NCBI GenBank assembly: GCA_905182995.1
Contig: CAJJDP010000101.1
Span: 65,099 to 129,098 of the forward strand
DNA: 64,000 nt
From: Paramecium octaurelia
Lineage: Eukaryota > Ciliophora > Oligohymenophorea > Peniculida > Parameciidae
Direction: 5' to 3'
Shown: positions 1 through 12,564 of the stretch, in pieces
Layout: every line of letters begins with the position of its first letter
Numbering within the stretch: position 1 is the stretch's first letter
The notes under the pieces: generated by a model
Databases searched by the model: none
What the model was told of the DNA's origin: nothing
What the model saw: the letters and a program-made list of their open reading frames with translations, nothing else
Made by a program: the position numbers and the translations under genes

Positions 1-191
1 ATTTGATCTGAACTGGTTGATTGAGAAATCGGACAATCGCTTATATAAATCAAGACTCCCTTCCCGTACCTGCTCAATCTGTTTCTTAAGTATTCTAAAG
101 TGGTCTTATGGAATTGTGATTTGCTGTTGTAGTAAAATTCGATAATTTCATTCTTAATGAATTCATCAACAGTTGATTAAATAATATTCAT
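1..191 (-). CDS. N-terminal part of unknown protein (truncated by window edge)
   Basis: Read on the minus strand, an open frame starts at ATG 191-189 (MNIIQSTVDEF...) and runs to base 1 without TGA, giving 63 codons with TAA as Gln. Composition (charged, one aromatic-rich stretch KNEIIEFYYNSKSQF) looks like real coding sequence. No family is recognised. The rest of the gene lies outside the window. An alternating AT run (196-210) sits just upstream of the start. Confidence 0.55.
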
Positions 192-289
192 ATAAATATA
201 TATATATATAGAAATTTTACCAATTTAGATTATTATGAAATGCTAAGAATTATTCATTTTGTAATTAAATATATTAAATAAATCCAATA

Positions 290-1663
290 ATGGGCAATGT
301 TTAAGCTTTCGTGAATTATAACACAGAGTTGACTTTCACTTCTGATTTAAATGATTAAATTTAATGTTGTGGAACAATCTTTCATCCAGCATTTGGAAAT
401 ATCCAGTTATGGAAAATGAAGAAGAACACCAATCTCGAACTCTTTTCTTTTGTAATATACATCTATAACTCAAGACAAGACATTTATACTTTTAAGATTC
501 CATATTATTAACTATTCATTCAAAGAGAAACTAATTATAACATCCAAATCTTTTGTAGTATTATGCCTGTACTCAAAACTCCCCTTAATATTGCGGAAGT
601 GTCGAAACTTAATAATTTTACTTCGAATATATTTCCTAGACACTATCTTAATATTTATGCGCCAGATCTGAACCATTCAGAGAAATTGAAGTCTGGAAAG
701 TAATCTTTACGACCCTAATAAATTAGTCCCTTGAATAATTAGTGAGCGTACTCAAATACTTGTAAAACAATGGCTAATCACATGGATAAATTACTTCAGA
801 TCATATCTTCATAACTTCAGATTAAACTCTAAAAACTCTGGACTAAATTACAATTTAATCAACCGATTAATAGATTAAATAAGATGTTTATGATCTAGCC
901 TAAGTTATAGTAGAACTTATGACTAAAAAGAGTATTTTCCATTTCTATTTTAGAATTCCACGCCAGCTTAAAAGAAACTGTGATTTCATTATCTGCTGAT
1001 TATTCTTAATAGCTCCTACAAGTATTAGCTAGAATGCTCAATCAAAATCCTGAGAAAAGGCCAGACTTCATAGAATTATCTTATATAATATTCAACCGAT
1101 AATACAAATCTACTAATAAAGAATTAGAAGTGACTTTAAATCCTTCCATAAATAAAACCCCTGACAATCCTTATTATCCTCCTTTGAGTTAAATGATAAA
1201 TGATAGAAACAAGAAAACATTCAATTAGAATCTCTAACAAAGATAACTATCACCTTATAAAATGATTCCATATTCACCCTAAAGAATGACTCCAAAGCAG
1301 TTTTCTCCCTCAAGAATTTACGGTTAGACTTAAAGAGTAGCCTAACCACAAAGAGTAGTTTAAGCAATCAAAAAACAGGAAGTCTACTCCCCAATCAAAC
1401 AATCACTTTAACAATTAAGTTAACTATATAGAACTACAACCCCTGTAAAAGGTAATAAAGCCAGCTCTTAGGCGTCAACAATTAGTCATAATGCTTCTAT
1501 TATTGATTCTTATAGGACTTAATATCCCTTCTCCAATCAAACAAGAAATAGACCGAATAAACTCTAAATTCCTCAACATAAAAGTGATGTGAAAAGAATG
1601 TTATTTAAAGATGATTTGAATTAGACCTAAACAAGTTAACCTCCAATTGAATTGGTATTATGA
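290..1663 (+). CDS. Protein-kinase-like protein, probable pseudokinase
   Basis: Three exons (290-451, 475-931, 954-1663) give 442 codons. Intron 452-474 ends in AAG, intron 932-953 in TAG; phases agree. Kinase-fold signs: the N-lobe/hinge segment HPNLLQYYACTQ (typical 'HPNI..' strand), then VLKYLQNNGQSHGQI where the catalytic loop HRD should be, DVYDLAQVIVELMTKK as the DxWSxG-like helix, and LARMLNQNPEKRP as the conserved C-lobe Arg motif. HRD is replaced by HGQ and no DFG or APE is recognisable, so catalysis is unlikely. The C-terminal ~190 residues are Gln/Ser/Pro-rich and probably disordered. The protein starts MGN, so N-myristoylation is possible. A pseudokinase scaffold is inferred; substrates are unknown. 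Confidence 0.7.
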
Positions 1664-3243
1664 AATAGATATAAAATGCATTTAATTAAATTTATTGATA
1701 TTTATTTATTCTTTTATAAATCTCTTTTTTTCTATTCCCTTCTAGAATTCATAATGGTTTTATGGATTATAACAACACACCTATATTTTTCAAAATTCTT
1801 TCTTTCATTAATTAATTTGAAAATATGCTTTAATTATTAAATTTTCAATTATTGAAATTAACAGCCTTCTATGAAAAAAGCAACAATTTATCTTGAAATA
1901 TTATCAAAAGGGTTATCAAGTAGATAATTGTAAAAAATGTATAAATAAGAGAAATATGATTTTTAATTCCGCTATTGATTAATGCACTATAAACCGCTTC
2001 ATAGCTTAAGAACTTTAGAGAAAATATTTAATTTCAAAGTAGTCTTATAATTTTGAATATTATTACTTTAGAAGTGCTTTATACTAATCAATATACAGAT
2101 CATTCCTATTATACATTTTAATATTTGAAATTTATACACAAAATTTTTAATCGTCATTTTAATATTTAATCAGAATTAATTTCACAATAAATATATTGCT
2201 TATACTAAACATAAGAAAGCAAATAAACTATCAGAAACTGATTAAATATACTACTATTGATAAATTATACTATCAATCTACCATAAAAAATGATTTTAGG
2301 ATGCACATTTAAATTTATCGATAATGTTCTTTTCAAAAACTAAAACAAATCTATGCATGATGTTTCAAAATTGATTTTACTATGATTATAAATTATGTTA
2401 GATGAATTCATAGATATTGTAATCTTAGTATATGAATATACCAATAGAACAGAAAAATACTAAATATATTATTTATCATATTTACAGATTTCTCTTATAT
2501 TTTAATCTTATATTTAAAGTATTTGGTATTAACTATCATATTATAATCGGCTACTGTAATCGAGATTGTAAAATATTTATTAACAGATTTCAAGTAAAAT
2601 TATTCATATATTTTATATTTTCTAGCCCACTAACTTGATCATATCAGATGTAATTATCTATGTAAGTCTCCATACATTACTAATTATATCTCATATAGCA
2701 TATTTTCGATAATATTTTTATATGTATCTTATTTTTGGAATATCAGTCAAGCCTCTTTGAAATTTGTTGCATAACATTTTTGTAGAAAATGTTAAGAGAA
2801 TTGGTATTAGCCAAAATTCAGCTAAGAATTTCAACATAAATAGATTATAATGTGAATCTACATGTATTTTTTGAAATACAAACTACAAAAATGATTATAC
2901 ACCTTTACAGGGATGAGACTTTACTTTAGTTGTAAATTTTCAATCTGATTACTGGTAGAGGATTATATTTTATGAATTCAGTAAATAAAGAATTGCAATT
3001 TTCTAAAAATAATTATGTGTTATTGTTTCAAAACTAATTTTTAATTCTAAGCTATAACCTTTTTCTGTATTATTCTTAAATTGATAAGGATACCTTCAAG
3101 TTAGCTAAGACCTATCTTAAAATCAACAGAGAATTTCAAGTTAAGAATAGGATAAGGAAATGTTAATAATTGAATGGTTATTATTAATTTATTTTCAAAA
3201 TATAATTAATAAGATATAAAAAGACCAATATCTTCAATTCTTA
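1664..3243. other. Gene-poor interval, 1.6 kb
   Basis: Very AT-rich. TGA-free frames exist (for example 2789-3247, about 150 codons, ending across the HSF start codon, and 2432-2638), but the translations are dominated by I, N, Y, F, K and L with no motif, which chance produces readily with a single stop codon. It must contain the HSF gene's promoter. I see no RNA gene. Confidence 0.5.
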
Positions 3244-4200
3244 ATGAATAATCAACAAGGACCCTTCTCTACCCCTGCGTTTATCATAAAACTGTATGAT
3301 ATGCTAGACGAACAAGTATTTTTATTTGACGATCTCATCTAGAGTACCCCATAATTTTAAACAATAATTAAGTGGAGTGACGATGGTGAGTACTTCATTG
3401 TAATGAACCCCAAAGAAATGGAAAGCCAAATATTGCCATAATATTTCAAACACAATCACTATTAATCCTTTTTACGACAATTAAACATGTATGAGTTCCA
3501 GAAGGCACGGAATTCAGAAAATTATGAAATATTTACGCATCCAAGTTTCAAAAAAGGAAACAAGTATTTATATTCTTACTATGTTAGGAAACAATTATCT
3601 CAAATTAAACGAAACCCAATCAAATAGAAAGTTTTATTAAAAAAGGAAAAGAAAAGTGTAAAAGCAGAATCAACTGAGGCTGAATTTGAGTAATAAATGG
3701 AACAAGAGTTAACATTCTTGAAATAGAGATAGCTAAAATTTGAAAATGATTTCAAAGCGATAAGTGAATAGAACTAAATTATAATGGAACAACACAATTC
3801 TATATGGTCCTAATTAAGTTTGTCCAGACAATCGTTAGATACAAAAATCGATAGGCTTAGCTATTTGTTAAGTTTCTTCTTGAAATAACAAGATACTAAC
3901 ATTAAAGAAAATAATGGATAAGATTTATTTAAGCCCAATGTCAAGACTGAACTCGAACCTCCGTAGTCGCAAACTTAATAAATGGAATCATTATCCCCAA
4001 TTCTAAGAATGATGTAATCATAACTAAATTATTCACTGAAAAAAAATTTATCAACTTTTAGCCCAAATTAATGTAATATATTAAAGTTATTATCCTTAGT
4101 AAATTCTCCATTGCCTATTAGAAGTTAATAAGAAAATTAGGATAGCTAATACTCGAATTTAAGCCCCTATTATTAGAAGTCCTTTTAAGATTACATGTGA
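3244..4200 (+). CDS. Heat shock transcription factor (HSF family)
   Basis: Single exon, 318 residues, TGA at 4198-4200. Residues ~8-105 form the HSF winged-helix DNA-binding domain: FIIKLYDMLDE, IIKWSDDGEYFIV, LPQYFKHNHYQSFLRQLNMY (the recognition helix with the family's hallmark Phe-Arg-Gln-Leu-Asn-x-Tyr) and FKKGNKYLYSY. A Glu/Gln-rich segment (~150-190, FEQQMEQELTFLKQRQLKFE) resembles the HR-A/B trimerisation coiled coil. It should bind heat-shock elements and activate chaperone genes. The C-terminus is Gln/Ser/Asn-rich and short compared with animal HSFs. The start fits because the domain begins only eight residues in. Confidence 0.93.
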
Positions 4201-4384
4201 ATAAACTAAACAATTTGAAATGATTGATTTTCGATATAAAGCAATATTAGCTTATTATTTTAATCAGAAAAAGATTTAAAGAAACCCAAACTCAATTTAT
4301 AATCAACAGCCTTTCGAAGGATCGAAATATAAACTTGATCAATGACATATAAACGTCTGACTAAGATAAATTTAAGTTGTGAAA

Positions 4385-5255
4385 TCAATTATTTTTTGAA
4401 CTGGAAAATAGAGTTACGCTTCTTAGTTTACTTTTTATCTTGTTTACAGTTTCCAATTAAGTTTGGGTTTTTTTATGTTTAATATCCAAATCTGTAACAT
4501 CCTATTCCCTCTTAACAACCTTCCCTTCACTTAAGGTATCCTCATCAGGTTCTTCTTGTTCTATCTATATAGATTTTTAAGTTTCACAGAAGACTATAGT
4601 ACCATTGTTATCCTCATAAATTTTGAGATGTTACTCCACTGGTCGTAAGTCCTTTTTTTTAGCCATATATTTCAAGAATGGTATTAATCGAAGAAGACAA
4701 TCATCATCTTCTGAATCTAAGAAGGAAGGTATTAACAATCCATTATCCTAACACTTTATAAAAGCATTTGGATTATTCTAATTATTGATTATTAATTACA
4801 TCAATGAAGATTATATCTCCCATAGGTCTGTCAATTAACTAAAGGTCTTTATAGCAAATTCCATCGATAAATTGACAGCTTCCTCTTGCATAATAATCAC
4901 TTATTATTTTTTTTTTATCTATGAAACTTAACACTTCTTAACAATAAGCCTCATAACCTGCTGTAAAAATAAAAATTTCATAATCTTTGCTAGCTTCTTA
5001 TAAAAACTGATTTAAATAAGGCCGAGCTTTCAAATATACTTTGTATAATTATCCTTTGTGAATGACTTCAAGCAATACCTCATGTTGAAAATTTTCATTT
5101 TCTTTGAATTCACAATGAACCAGTGTTTCATCTAAATCAAGAACCAATACTTTCTTCTATGAATATTATTTTGGTGTTTGTGCTGAAATATAATTTTTCT
5201 AAAATTTGCCTTTAAGATGCTCAAAGCAATTTTTGAAAAGAGCAACAATACTCAT
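4385..5255 (-). CDS. SCP/FCP1-type phosphatase (NIF domain)
   Basis: Two exons joined across a 22-nt intron (4778-4799, GT...TAG) give 282 residues. The HAD-type catalytic motif DLDETLVH is at residues 40-47 (nucleophile Asp40, acid/base Asp42). It is followed by LKARPYLNQFL, YEIFIFTAGYEAY (motif II Thr), and GDIIFIDNNPNAF, in place of the usual VDNSP motif III. These define the CTD-small-phosphatase/Dullard fold, which removes phosphate from Ser/Thr such as RNA polymerase II CTD repeats. The acidic C-terminal ~100 residues are family-poor. It is one of three such genes in this window. It is transcribed away from HSF's 3' end (convergent, 184 bp apart). Confidence 0.9.
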
Positions 5256-5469
5256 TTTTTTTATAAATTTATGTGCAAATAATCAATAATATTTACATTT
5301 ATTTATTTAAGAATAATTGCAAACTTAAGTGATACTTTCTTATAAAGGTTAGAATTGATTCACAATTAGAATGTATCTTATAAGTGTAAATACGAGAAAC
5401 AATTAAAAAATAGTTTTTATTTGATTATATAATTTGAATGTTAATATAAAAAGTTAATACTAATATTTA

Positions 5470-6514
5470 TCATAATTTAAACTTTTAAATATGGAATAAT
5501 TTTTTGTTTGAAATGTCAATTATATCTCTGTTAGTATGGATTAAATAGTTTTAAATTTGATTTGTTGGGCAAGACAACGTCTTTGTTTTTATTGTCTTCT
5601 GTATAGATGAAGACTCTTGATACAGCTTGTTTAACTTGATTTCTGTGTATGAAGCAAAAGAATCTTCTCCATTGATCTATCTACGGGAAGTGAGAGGACC
5701 ATCTATTTTAAGATCATTTAATTTTCCTTAAAAAGATTTTGCCAATTTAATCTAAGTGTGACCTCTGTTATTTTTTTATCGAAAGAGGTTTTTCACTTAG
5801 TAATGTTACTTGATATTTTAAATCTAATACTTTAATGGCCAATTATTGTTATTAATTTTCTTGAAGAACTAATTGATGCTTTACTTTACTTTCAATATAT
5901 CGTATTTATTAACTTTTATCAGTCATTCTAAGAAACCTATCCTTTTGAACTTAATCGAGTTCATGATTTTTTTAGAGGAAATCATATATTTCTTATTCTA
6001 CTTGTTTCTCCACTTGCATAGGATCTTTTTCAGTGAAGAATCGATTAAGTTTCTTACTTCTGTTTGGAGATGCTTCTAACATTTTGGAATCTTCAACCTT
6101 TGTTGACTGAGTGTATTACTATTGGTTTTTTTTTTATTAAGGAAGAGCATTTCTCCTTGATTTGGCTAATTGTTATTTTTTTATTTGTTCCATGTCATAA
6201 TTCTGAGTTTGCTTTTTCTTTTCTCCTCGAAACAACTGCATAACCATTTCCATCTTCAATTTAGCTTTTTCTTATTCATTATCTTCATCCTTTTTCTTTT
6301 TATATCGTCTTAACATTTTTTTAAAAATATGAGCATATTGTTAGATTTTTGCGATATCATCAGCATTTCTAATTTCTTATCTTCTATCTATAATATGATC
6401 AATTAATTTCACTCTTTGCTAATAAGTGTTAAGACCTTCAACGGCCTTCTTTACCTGAGATCTTGAAAAAACATCTGAAATTTTATTGTAAGTTTTTGAA
6501 ATCAGATCACTCAT
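5470..6514 (-). CDS. Unknown charged coiled-coil protein
   Basis: Starts at ATG 6514 (MSDLISKTYNKISDVF). Exon 1 (6514-5831) is open and strongly Lys/Glu/Gln-rich, with predicted helices such as FKKMLRRYKKKKDEDNEQ. If unspliced it would stop at TGA 5714. A 22-nt candidate intron 5809-5830 (GT...AAG) restores a frame that stays open to TGA 5470 and gives convincing coding text (KLNDLKIDGPLTSRRQ), total 340 residues, so I prefer the longer model. A single-base error in the A7 run at 5772-5778, or a 16-nt intron, could also explain the shift. No family is recognised. Confidence 0.6.
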
Positions 6515-6595
6515 TTGTTAATAAAATTACTAGCTAAAATATGTGTAAATAGAAAAATATTTAACATAGAAATTTTATATCTTAAACTTTCAAAT

Positions 6596-6606
6596 CCCCC
6601 CCCCCC
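6596..6606. repeat. Poly-C tract (11 C)
   Basis: Eleven consecutive C on the plus strand in the 170-bp gap between the starts/ends of two minus-strand genes. Such a run is very unlike the surrounding AT-rich DNA. It lies about 80 bp upstream of the 6514 start, so a promoter or boundary role is possible, as is sequencing length error. Confidence 0.85.
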
Positions 6607-6684
6607 AACTTTAAACAACTTTACATAAATTTACAATTACATATATAATAAAATATATTTATTTCAACAATTACAAATGCTTCT

Positions 6685-9023
6685 TCACAATAATTAACTG
6701 TAGTTTTTTCTAAGCAAGTAAATCCTATCGTGCTGGTAGTAAACATTCAGATCATATTGACCAATGAATGATAGAAATTGTTATTGGATATTCAATTCCT
6801 AAAGATGTGCAACATACTCATTCTTCTTTTTATCCACCTCATCAATTGTGAGCAGAGATATCTTTGCATCGCTGTAATCATTGTCATTTTCACCCCCAAA
6901 TATCAAGATTGAATTCGAATTAATCTACAGACAAACACTATTCAACTTGAATATTTAGTCTTGTCCACTAGTCAATCTTAATTAGGACCACTTATGTCTT
7001 TTCGTATCATACCTATAAAAGATTATTATTATTTCTAATTTACTTTTCTACAGTTTTATCAAAATGATCAAAACGATTCAACCCACCAAATCTAACCAAA
7101 TATCTTTGTTGGAAAACCACAAGATTTACTTTTGTTAAAGGAGTCTAAAAAGGCTTTATCTTCTACCATTCTAAAGTTTTGAGATTAAACCTTTCGCAAG
7201 CATTGCTTACCTGTTTATTTTGATTTTCACCTCCAATCAGATAGATATAATGCCCTACTTAAGCAACTCTGAAGTTTCTCTTCTTCTCAATCATGTTAGG
7301 TAAAGCTTAGAGGATGGAAGAATGCTCATTGTACCTATAGAAAGTATTGTCAGCAGCCTAAGAAAATGGGTTAAACAAGAATATGATTCCTTCTTTAGTT
7401 GCAAATGAAATCAATTCATTTGTAAATAGGTGTTCGACATCGCAAGCAATCTTTTAAACATTTTCAGCTCCGATTTACCATTAAAAGAAGTACTTTGTGT
7501 TGGGTTTGAAATAGTGTAGAAACTCTTTTTAAGGATCAATAAAATAATTGATATGATTAAATTCGATCTTGGGTTTCTGACAATTCAAAGTACAAATAGT
7601 AATCGGTGTAATTCGTAATAGTTATTGTCCACTTTCAGCTATGTATGATCTATGTTTTGGAGGTTAAATATCTAGTAAATGTGATTCATTTATTTTGCCT
7701 TTGAAACTCAATTCTACTGCTTGATCTAATATTGTTTATTTATATTATTCTGAATTCAATTGATATTTATGGTTGTATTTCTGAATTGTTTGTTATTAAT
7801 CTGATTGTTCTTCCATCAATGAATGTTCAGCATTTGAAAATGAAAAATTCTCTGCTTCATTTGTTAAAGCATCATCAGCTATTTTGATAATGTTTTCTGC
7901 CTTGTCAAAATGAAGAGTGTTTTACAATTTAGCCTGACTCTTTTCTTCTCTTTTCTTTTCATATTCCTCTTTGAGTGGCAACTTGTTATTTGAATTTAGA
8001 TGGTAATTAATGAGTTCCTTGTAATGACCTTTCAAAATCTTGTTTGCAATATCCAAAGGAACCAACAAGAAGGTTTAGGCTGCAACTATCGCAGCATTGT
8101 GATTTGCTTGATCTACTTCGTAGTTGAACTAGATATTGGTAACATCATTTTGGTTCAAAAATCTAAATAAATGTTACCATATCTGCAACAATTGCATGGT
8201 TACTTTAAGTAAGTTCAATGACAAATCATCATTCAACAATTGTATTGGGGTTATGTTGATTTGTTCCAATTCAATACTGTTCAGTACGAATTAAGCAACT
8301 TTGTCAAGAGAATTTAAATCGGCTGGATTGAATACTTCTATCTAGATTGTTTTATATTGACTTCTAAGTTGGATTATTTTAGAATTAATACATGTTTTAG
8401 CTTCCTCCCATGCCTTTACTGGAAGTAAGTAGGTCTTCGGAATCTATAAATTAATAGAAATCATGCAATCCTCTTCTCAGATCAATTTCATGCTAAGTCA
8501 ATAAGGAATAAGGGTCTTCTTTGTCAATTTCTGATGTCAATATCAAGATCTTGTCTTAATAATATTGAATGCTATTTTTCAAAGCGCAGAATGTTTAATT
8601 ATAGACCTATTGAACATAACTGAGTTTTCTTTTGACTGCCTACAAATCAATGTAGTTTTGAATAATATTCTAGTCCATCACTTTTTTAATGAAGTAGTAT
8701 TGAAAGATTCTGTGTAGGAAATTTTAAAAGATGTCGTATATTCTGCTCTGATTGTCAATTAAATAGGAAAATAATCCGCCTGATTGGGGAAGCAATATGG
8801 ATTTCTTAGCTTGTAATTTAGGTTGAGATGGAGTATTGATAATTTCTGAGAGAATATGAGAATTCTGGGTCTGACTGAATTAAGGGTAGTTCTCATTATT
8901 ATTGGCAAATTCTTATTGTTATTCGGCATTTTGTTCTTGTGAAATTTGGGAAAAGGATTCATTTAGCAGATCTTGGGATATAAAGACTGCCTGGTCTGGA
9001 TTTTCTAAATCTCTGAAACTCAT
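6685..9023 (-). CDS. Kelch-repeat protein with long helical N-terminus
   Basis: Three exons (introns 8364-8391, 28 nt, and 7013-7043, 31 nt, both ending TAG) give 759 residues. The N-terminal ~480 residues are Gln/Asn-rich then helical (KTYLLPVKAWEEAK is read only by skipping the first intron). The C-terminal ~270 residues carry degenerate kelch blades: GHYIYLIGGENQNKQ, QRYLVRFGGLNRFDHFDKT, NSILIFGGENDNDYSD; each has the Gly-Gly pair and a following aromatic/Trp (LEWQKIKP, KHKWSQLRL). Such beta-propellers act in protein binding. The partner is unknown. The gene is in tandem with the histidine kinase downstream of it (84 bp). Confidence 0.8.
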
Positions 9024-9107
9024 ATTAACGGATAATAATTATTAGAATGAGTTTACAATAAATTATGATTACAATTCATTTTTAGTAAGATTGCACGAAT
9101 AAGATCA

Positions 9108-11385
9108 TCAATTAATTAGCTTTAGTAATACTTGTTTAAGCAAACTGATATTCAATGGTTTTGTGAAGACTTCCCTCATTCCGACCTCAATACACCTTTC
9201 AATATCTTCGGCTGAATTAAAGGCTGTCAACCCAATTATAGGTATGTCAGGTATAAGATTGTCTTCAATCATGCCCATCAACACCTTCGTAGTTGTCCAT
9301 CCATCCATTATTGGCATCTAACAATCCATTAAAATAAAATAGAATAACTAGCAAGTATCAGAACACTTCTCTGTCTTCTCAATAACATCTATTGCTTATT
9401 AACCATTGTACGCCTAAATATAAACAAAAAATACATACAATTTACAATTTAAAACCCATCTGAGTAATTATTACCTACAAAGCCTTCTGATTGAAGATGT
9501 CATCATCAACACTCAAAATTCTTGAGCATTTGCATGGAAATCTTATGTTTTAAAATTATTCTTCCATCTCTATTTCCTTCTCCTCTCTCTAAATTAACCT
9601 AGATACAAGAGTATTTGGTCGATTACTTGAAGAGCCATCTAAATCAGATATACTAAATGAAGATTGCCTTCTCCTCTTACTCTATCGATCTTTTGTTTCA
9701 GTATTTTACGCTATTAATGCTGTGTGTATACTTTGACTATTTAATTTTAATAAATTAACTTCTGGATTGGTCCTTTCTGAATCTAAATCATCTATTAAAT
9801 CAGTCTCTTATTAACCACCTTAATTAAATATTCCAGAGGACTGTTATGGTTTGAAATAATTAGCAATAGAATGTTGTTGTCGAATTGGAATTTATTATAT
9901 TGATGTCTCGAAAATCGAATTATCTGGTTGAGGATTATTGATTATCAAAATTCCTTGTATCCCCATGCATAAATCAGGTACAGTTTAGGCACATTTCAGA
10001 TATGTTCTCTAAAGAGTGTTAGCTCTTAAAATCTGTGTGTTTGTTGATTGGGCAGTTCGAATCTTAAATGTCACTTAGCACCCTTCTATATTATCACGTG
10101 ATGTTATTCTTAGTTGACTTTTGTTCTATGGGGCCAATTTCAACAAATTCATCTAACTGACAAGCAGTCCGAAACCCTCCCACTCATCCTAACTAGAAAA
10201 GTCTCTACTTTCATTAAAGGACTTTAAAAACTATTAGATTTGATATAATTTGTTTTATGGTATTCCTATTCCTTAGTCCTTGATACAAAATGTCATGGTT
10301 CTTTCAGTACTAGATATTTCCAAAGTTATCAATCCTCTTACAGAATATTTTATTGAATTTTATATTAGATTAACCAAAATTTGCATTATTCTATCAAAGT
10401 CAGACTCAATATGAGGTGGAACTGAATTCTTTACGACGATGTGCAATCCTAAATTCTTTATTGTACAAATTGGTCTAAAAATATCATTAATTTCTTAGAT
10501 AATATTTTCAAAATTGAATTCTTGAATATTGTACTTAATCACATTTGAATGAAATTGAGTAAAATCTATAATATCTCGAATTAAATAAGCCTATAATTTT
10601 AAAGCATTTGCTGCTGGTTCTATACAATTAGTTTTATAAGTTTCCTAAATTTATGGGTCATTTAGTAGAGCATCTAGAAATAACTTAGCACTATTTAAAG
10701 GAGTTCGCAATTCATGAGAGAAAGAATCAATAACACTAACTTAAAATTTTTCTCTTGTCTCCAATTTCTATAAATAACTCTGCAATGAGATATCATCCAT
10801 TATAATTAGATACTCTTTGTCATTCTAACCACAAAATATTTTGCATTAGATTTTACGAATCGTATCATCTTCAAATAATTAAGCTGATTTATTCTTTGCT
10901 GTTTGACCTAGTAATTCCAAATGATTCTCCTTTGATTAAAACTAGTCCAAGCTCCCGTTTTATAGTTCTGTTAGAATCTCTTGTAGGGTATTTGGCATAT
11001 TTTATAAACTTGTAACTTTGCTACAACTATAAACCTAAGATAAACTACTATTTGGTTGTTTTGGCAGTCTGATACTAGATTCTCTCCCTTACTTTTTCTT
11101 TCTTTTTATCTGGAGTTTAAATTGCAACTCGTTCATTAAATATGTTTAAACATCCTTGACTCCTTAGAACATTTACAAAAGAGATTGATTTTAAAACATG
11201 ATTTACAAATTCTCCTTTTTCACAATCATAATTCCTACAGGAATATTTTGCAATCTAATCATCCACTAATTGCTAATTGAATCTTAAACTAAATTAATTA
11301 TTTCTGCATTTCTTTGTGTAGGCTTAGTTTAAGGGGAAGGTAGTTCCAATTCTTGTTATAAACATAATTTGGATTTAGGAATCAT
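9108..11385 (-). CDS. Hybrid sensor histidine kinase with receiver domain
   Basis: Two exons (intron 9414-9438, 25 nt) give 750 residues. A PAS-like region (~residues 25-90) precedes a HisKA box SFSHELRTPLN (phospho-acceptor His ~224). The HATPase lobe follows: N-box ILVNLIQNSIKYS, G1 IKDQGIGIP, G2 GFGLLVS. A Ser/Gln-rich linker leads to a C-terminal receiver: acidic pair SVDDD, phospho-acceptor Asp in ILMDCQMPIMDGW (~679), Thr in IIGLTAF and Lys in VFTKPL. All residues needed for autophosphorylation and intramolecular phosphotransfer are present. No membrane helix is visible, so it is probably a soluble two-component sensor. The signal is unknown. Confidence 0.93.
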
Positions 11386-12564
11386 GATTAAGGTACAGTA
11401 AAATGCCAAAATGTATAAAATAATGTTCTCGCCATGATATAAGAATAAAGAAAACAACACTAAATTATAGACAACATGATATAAAACACATCTTATTATT
11501 GATTACTTTTTGATGATTTGTGCTTCTTAAAATTTAAGCAGCAAATAACTGCACACATTTACTTCACGATTAAGAAAACAACAGTATGTAATTTGAATGC
11601 TAAGTATTATGAGTATTAATTGTTGTAAATGACTCTAATTTATTAACTTTTTCTGTAATATCAAAATCCCAGTTAACATTATCATTCCATTAAGCATCAG
11701 AATTATTAAAGATCCTAATTAAGTGATATCTTATAAATAAAGTAATAATCCTAAAACAATATTGAGAGTGTTTATTGAATGAAACTTTATTAAAATCCAA
11801 TTTAATTGCATTAATTAATTAATATCATTATATTCATTCTAAATAGCCATATTAAATTAAAATAGAAACAATGATAAAGCCAACCAAAAATTTAAATTCG
11901 TTAAATTTTTTTTGTATTAATTGAATTCTTTTATCAATGATATTGAACAGTTATTGTCTATTTTTAAGAATATTTATTCATTTTTCTCTTGTTTCAAATA
12001 AAAATAGAGATTTAAATTGAAATTACTCAGTTCTCCGCTCTTTCAAATTATCGTAAATTTTAAGCTATTATTTTAGTCATTATAAAATTAAATATTCAAT
12101 AACAATTAAAAATGATAAGAAGGAATGATAGAAGTATTTAATGTAGTGTAAATTGTACTGCAAATTAAATTGCAAAATCATTAATTTTTTGGAATTGAGG
12201 GAAAATGTGTGAAAATTTAAAATTGATTGTAAATACTAAAATTTGACATCAGACATTAAGATGGAATTGAGTTTAGAATCATTAACAAATATGAATAAAA
12301 TAGATGTTCATAATTAGTAAATAATTCAAGATTTTTCTGTTTAGATTTAACGAAAACCCTATATTACATTAAATAATCACATTGAATTAGAACATAATAA
12401 GTAATTATAATTTTTTAAAATATGAAAATGAATTCATTTATATATATACGTAAATTTTATTTAGCAAGATTTGAAGCAATTTATTTCAAACAAAATTTTA
12501 TTAATGTCGTATTCATATCTTAAAATCGATTTTACTTTAAATAGTCGTCTAAATAATATAAAAA
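11386..12564. other. Intergenic, divergent genes, 1.2 kb
   Basis: Separates the divergently transcribed histidine kinase and the 12565 phosphatase. AT-rich with frequent TGA in all frames; I see no gene or RNA. It must hold both promoters, but at over 1 kb it is several times longer than most gaps here. Confidence 0.5.

Noticed and set aside
700..726. Canonical-looking 27-nt intron (GTAATC...TTAG) in the pseudokinase gene
   Set aside because: Removing it puts a TGA in frame a few codons later. Keeping it, with an upstream 452-474 intron, gives continuous kinase-like text.
2432..2638. 68-codon frame with no standard stop
   Set aside because: Hydrophobic/aromatic AT-driven composition, no flanking coding signal and no plausible exon partner.
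2789..3247. 152-codon TGA-free frame ending across the HSF start codon
   Set aside because: No motif, composition dominated by I/N/Y/K/L, and frames of this length are expected by chance with one stop codon. It occupies the HSF promoter region.
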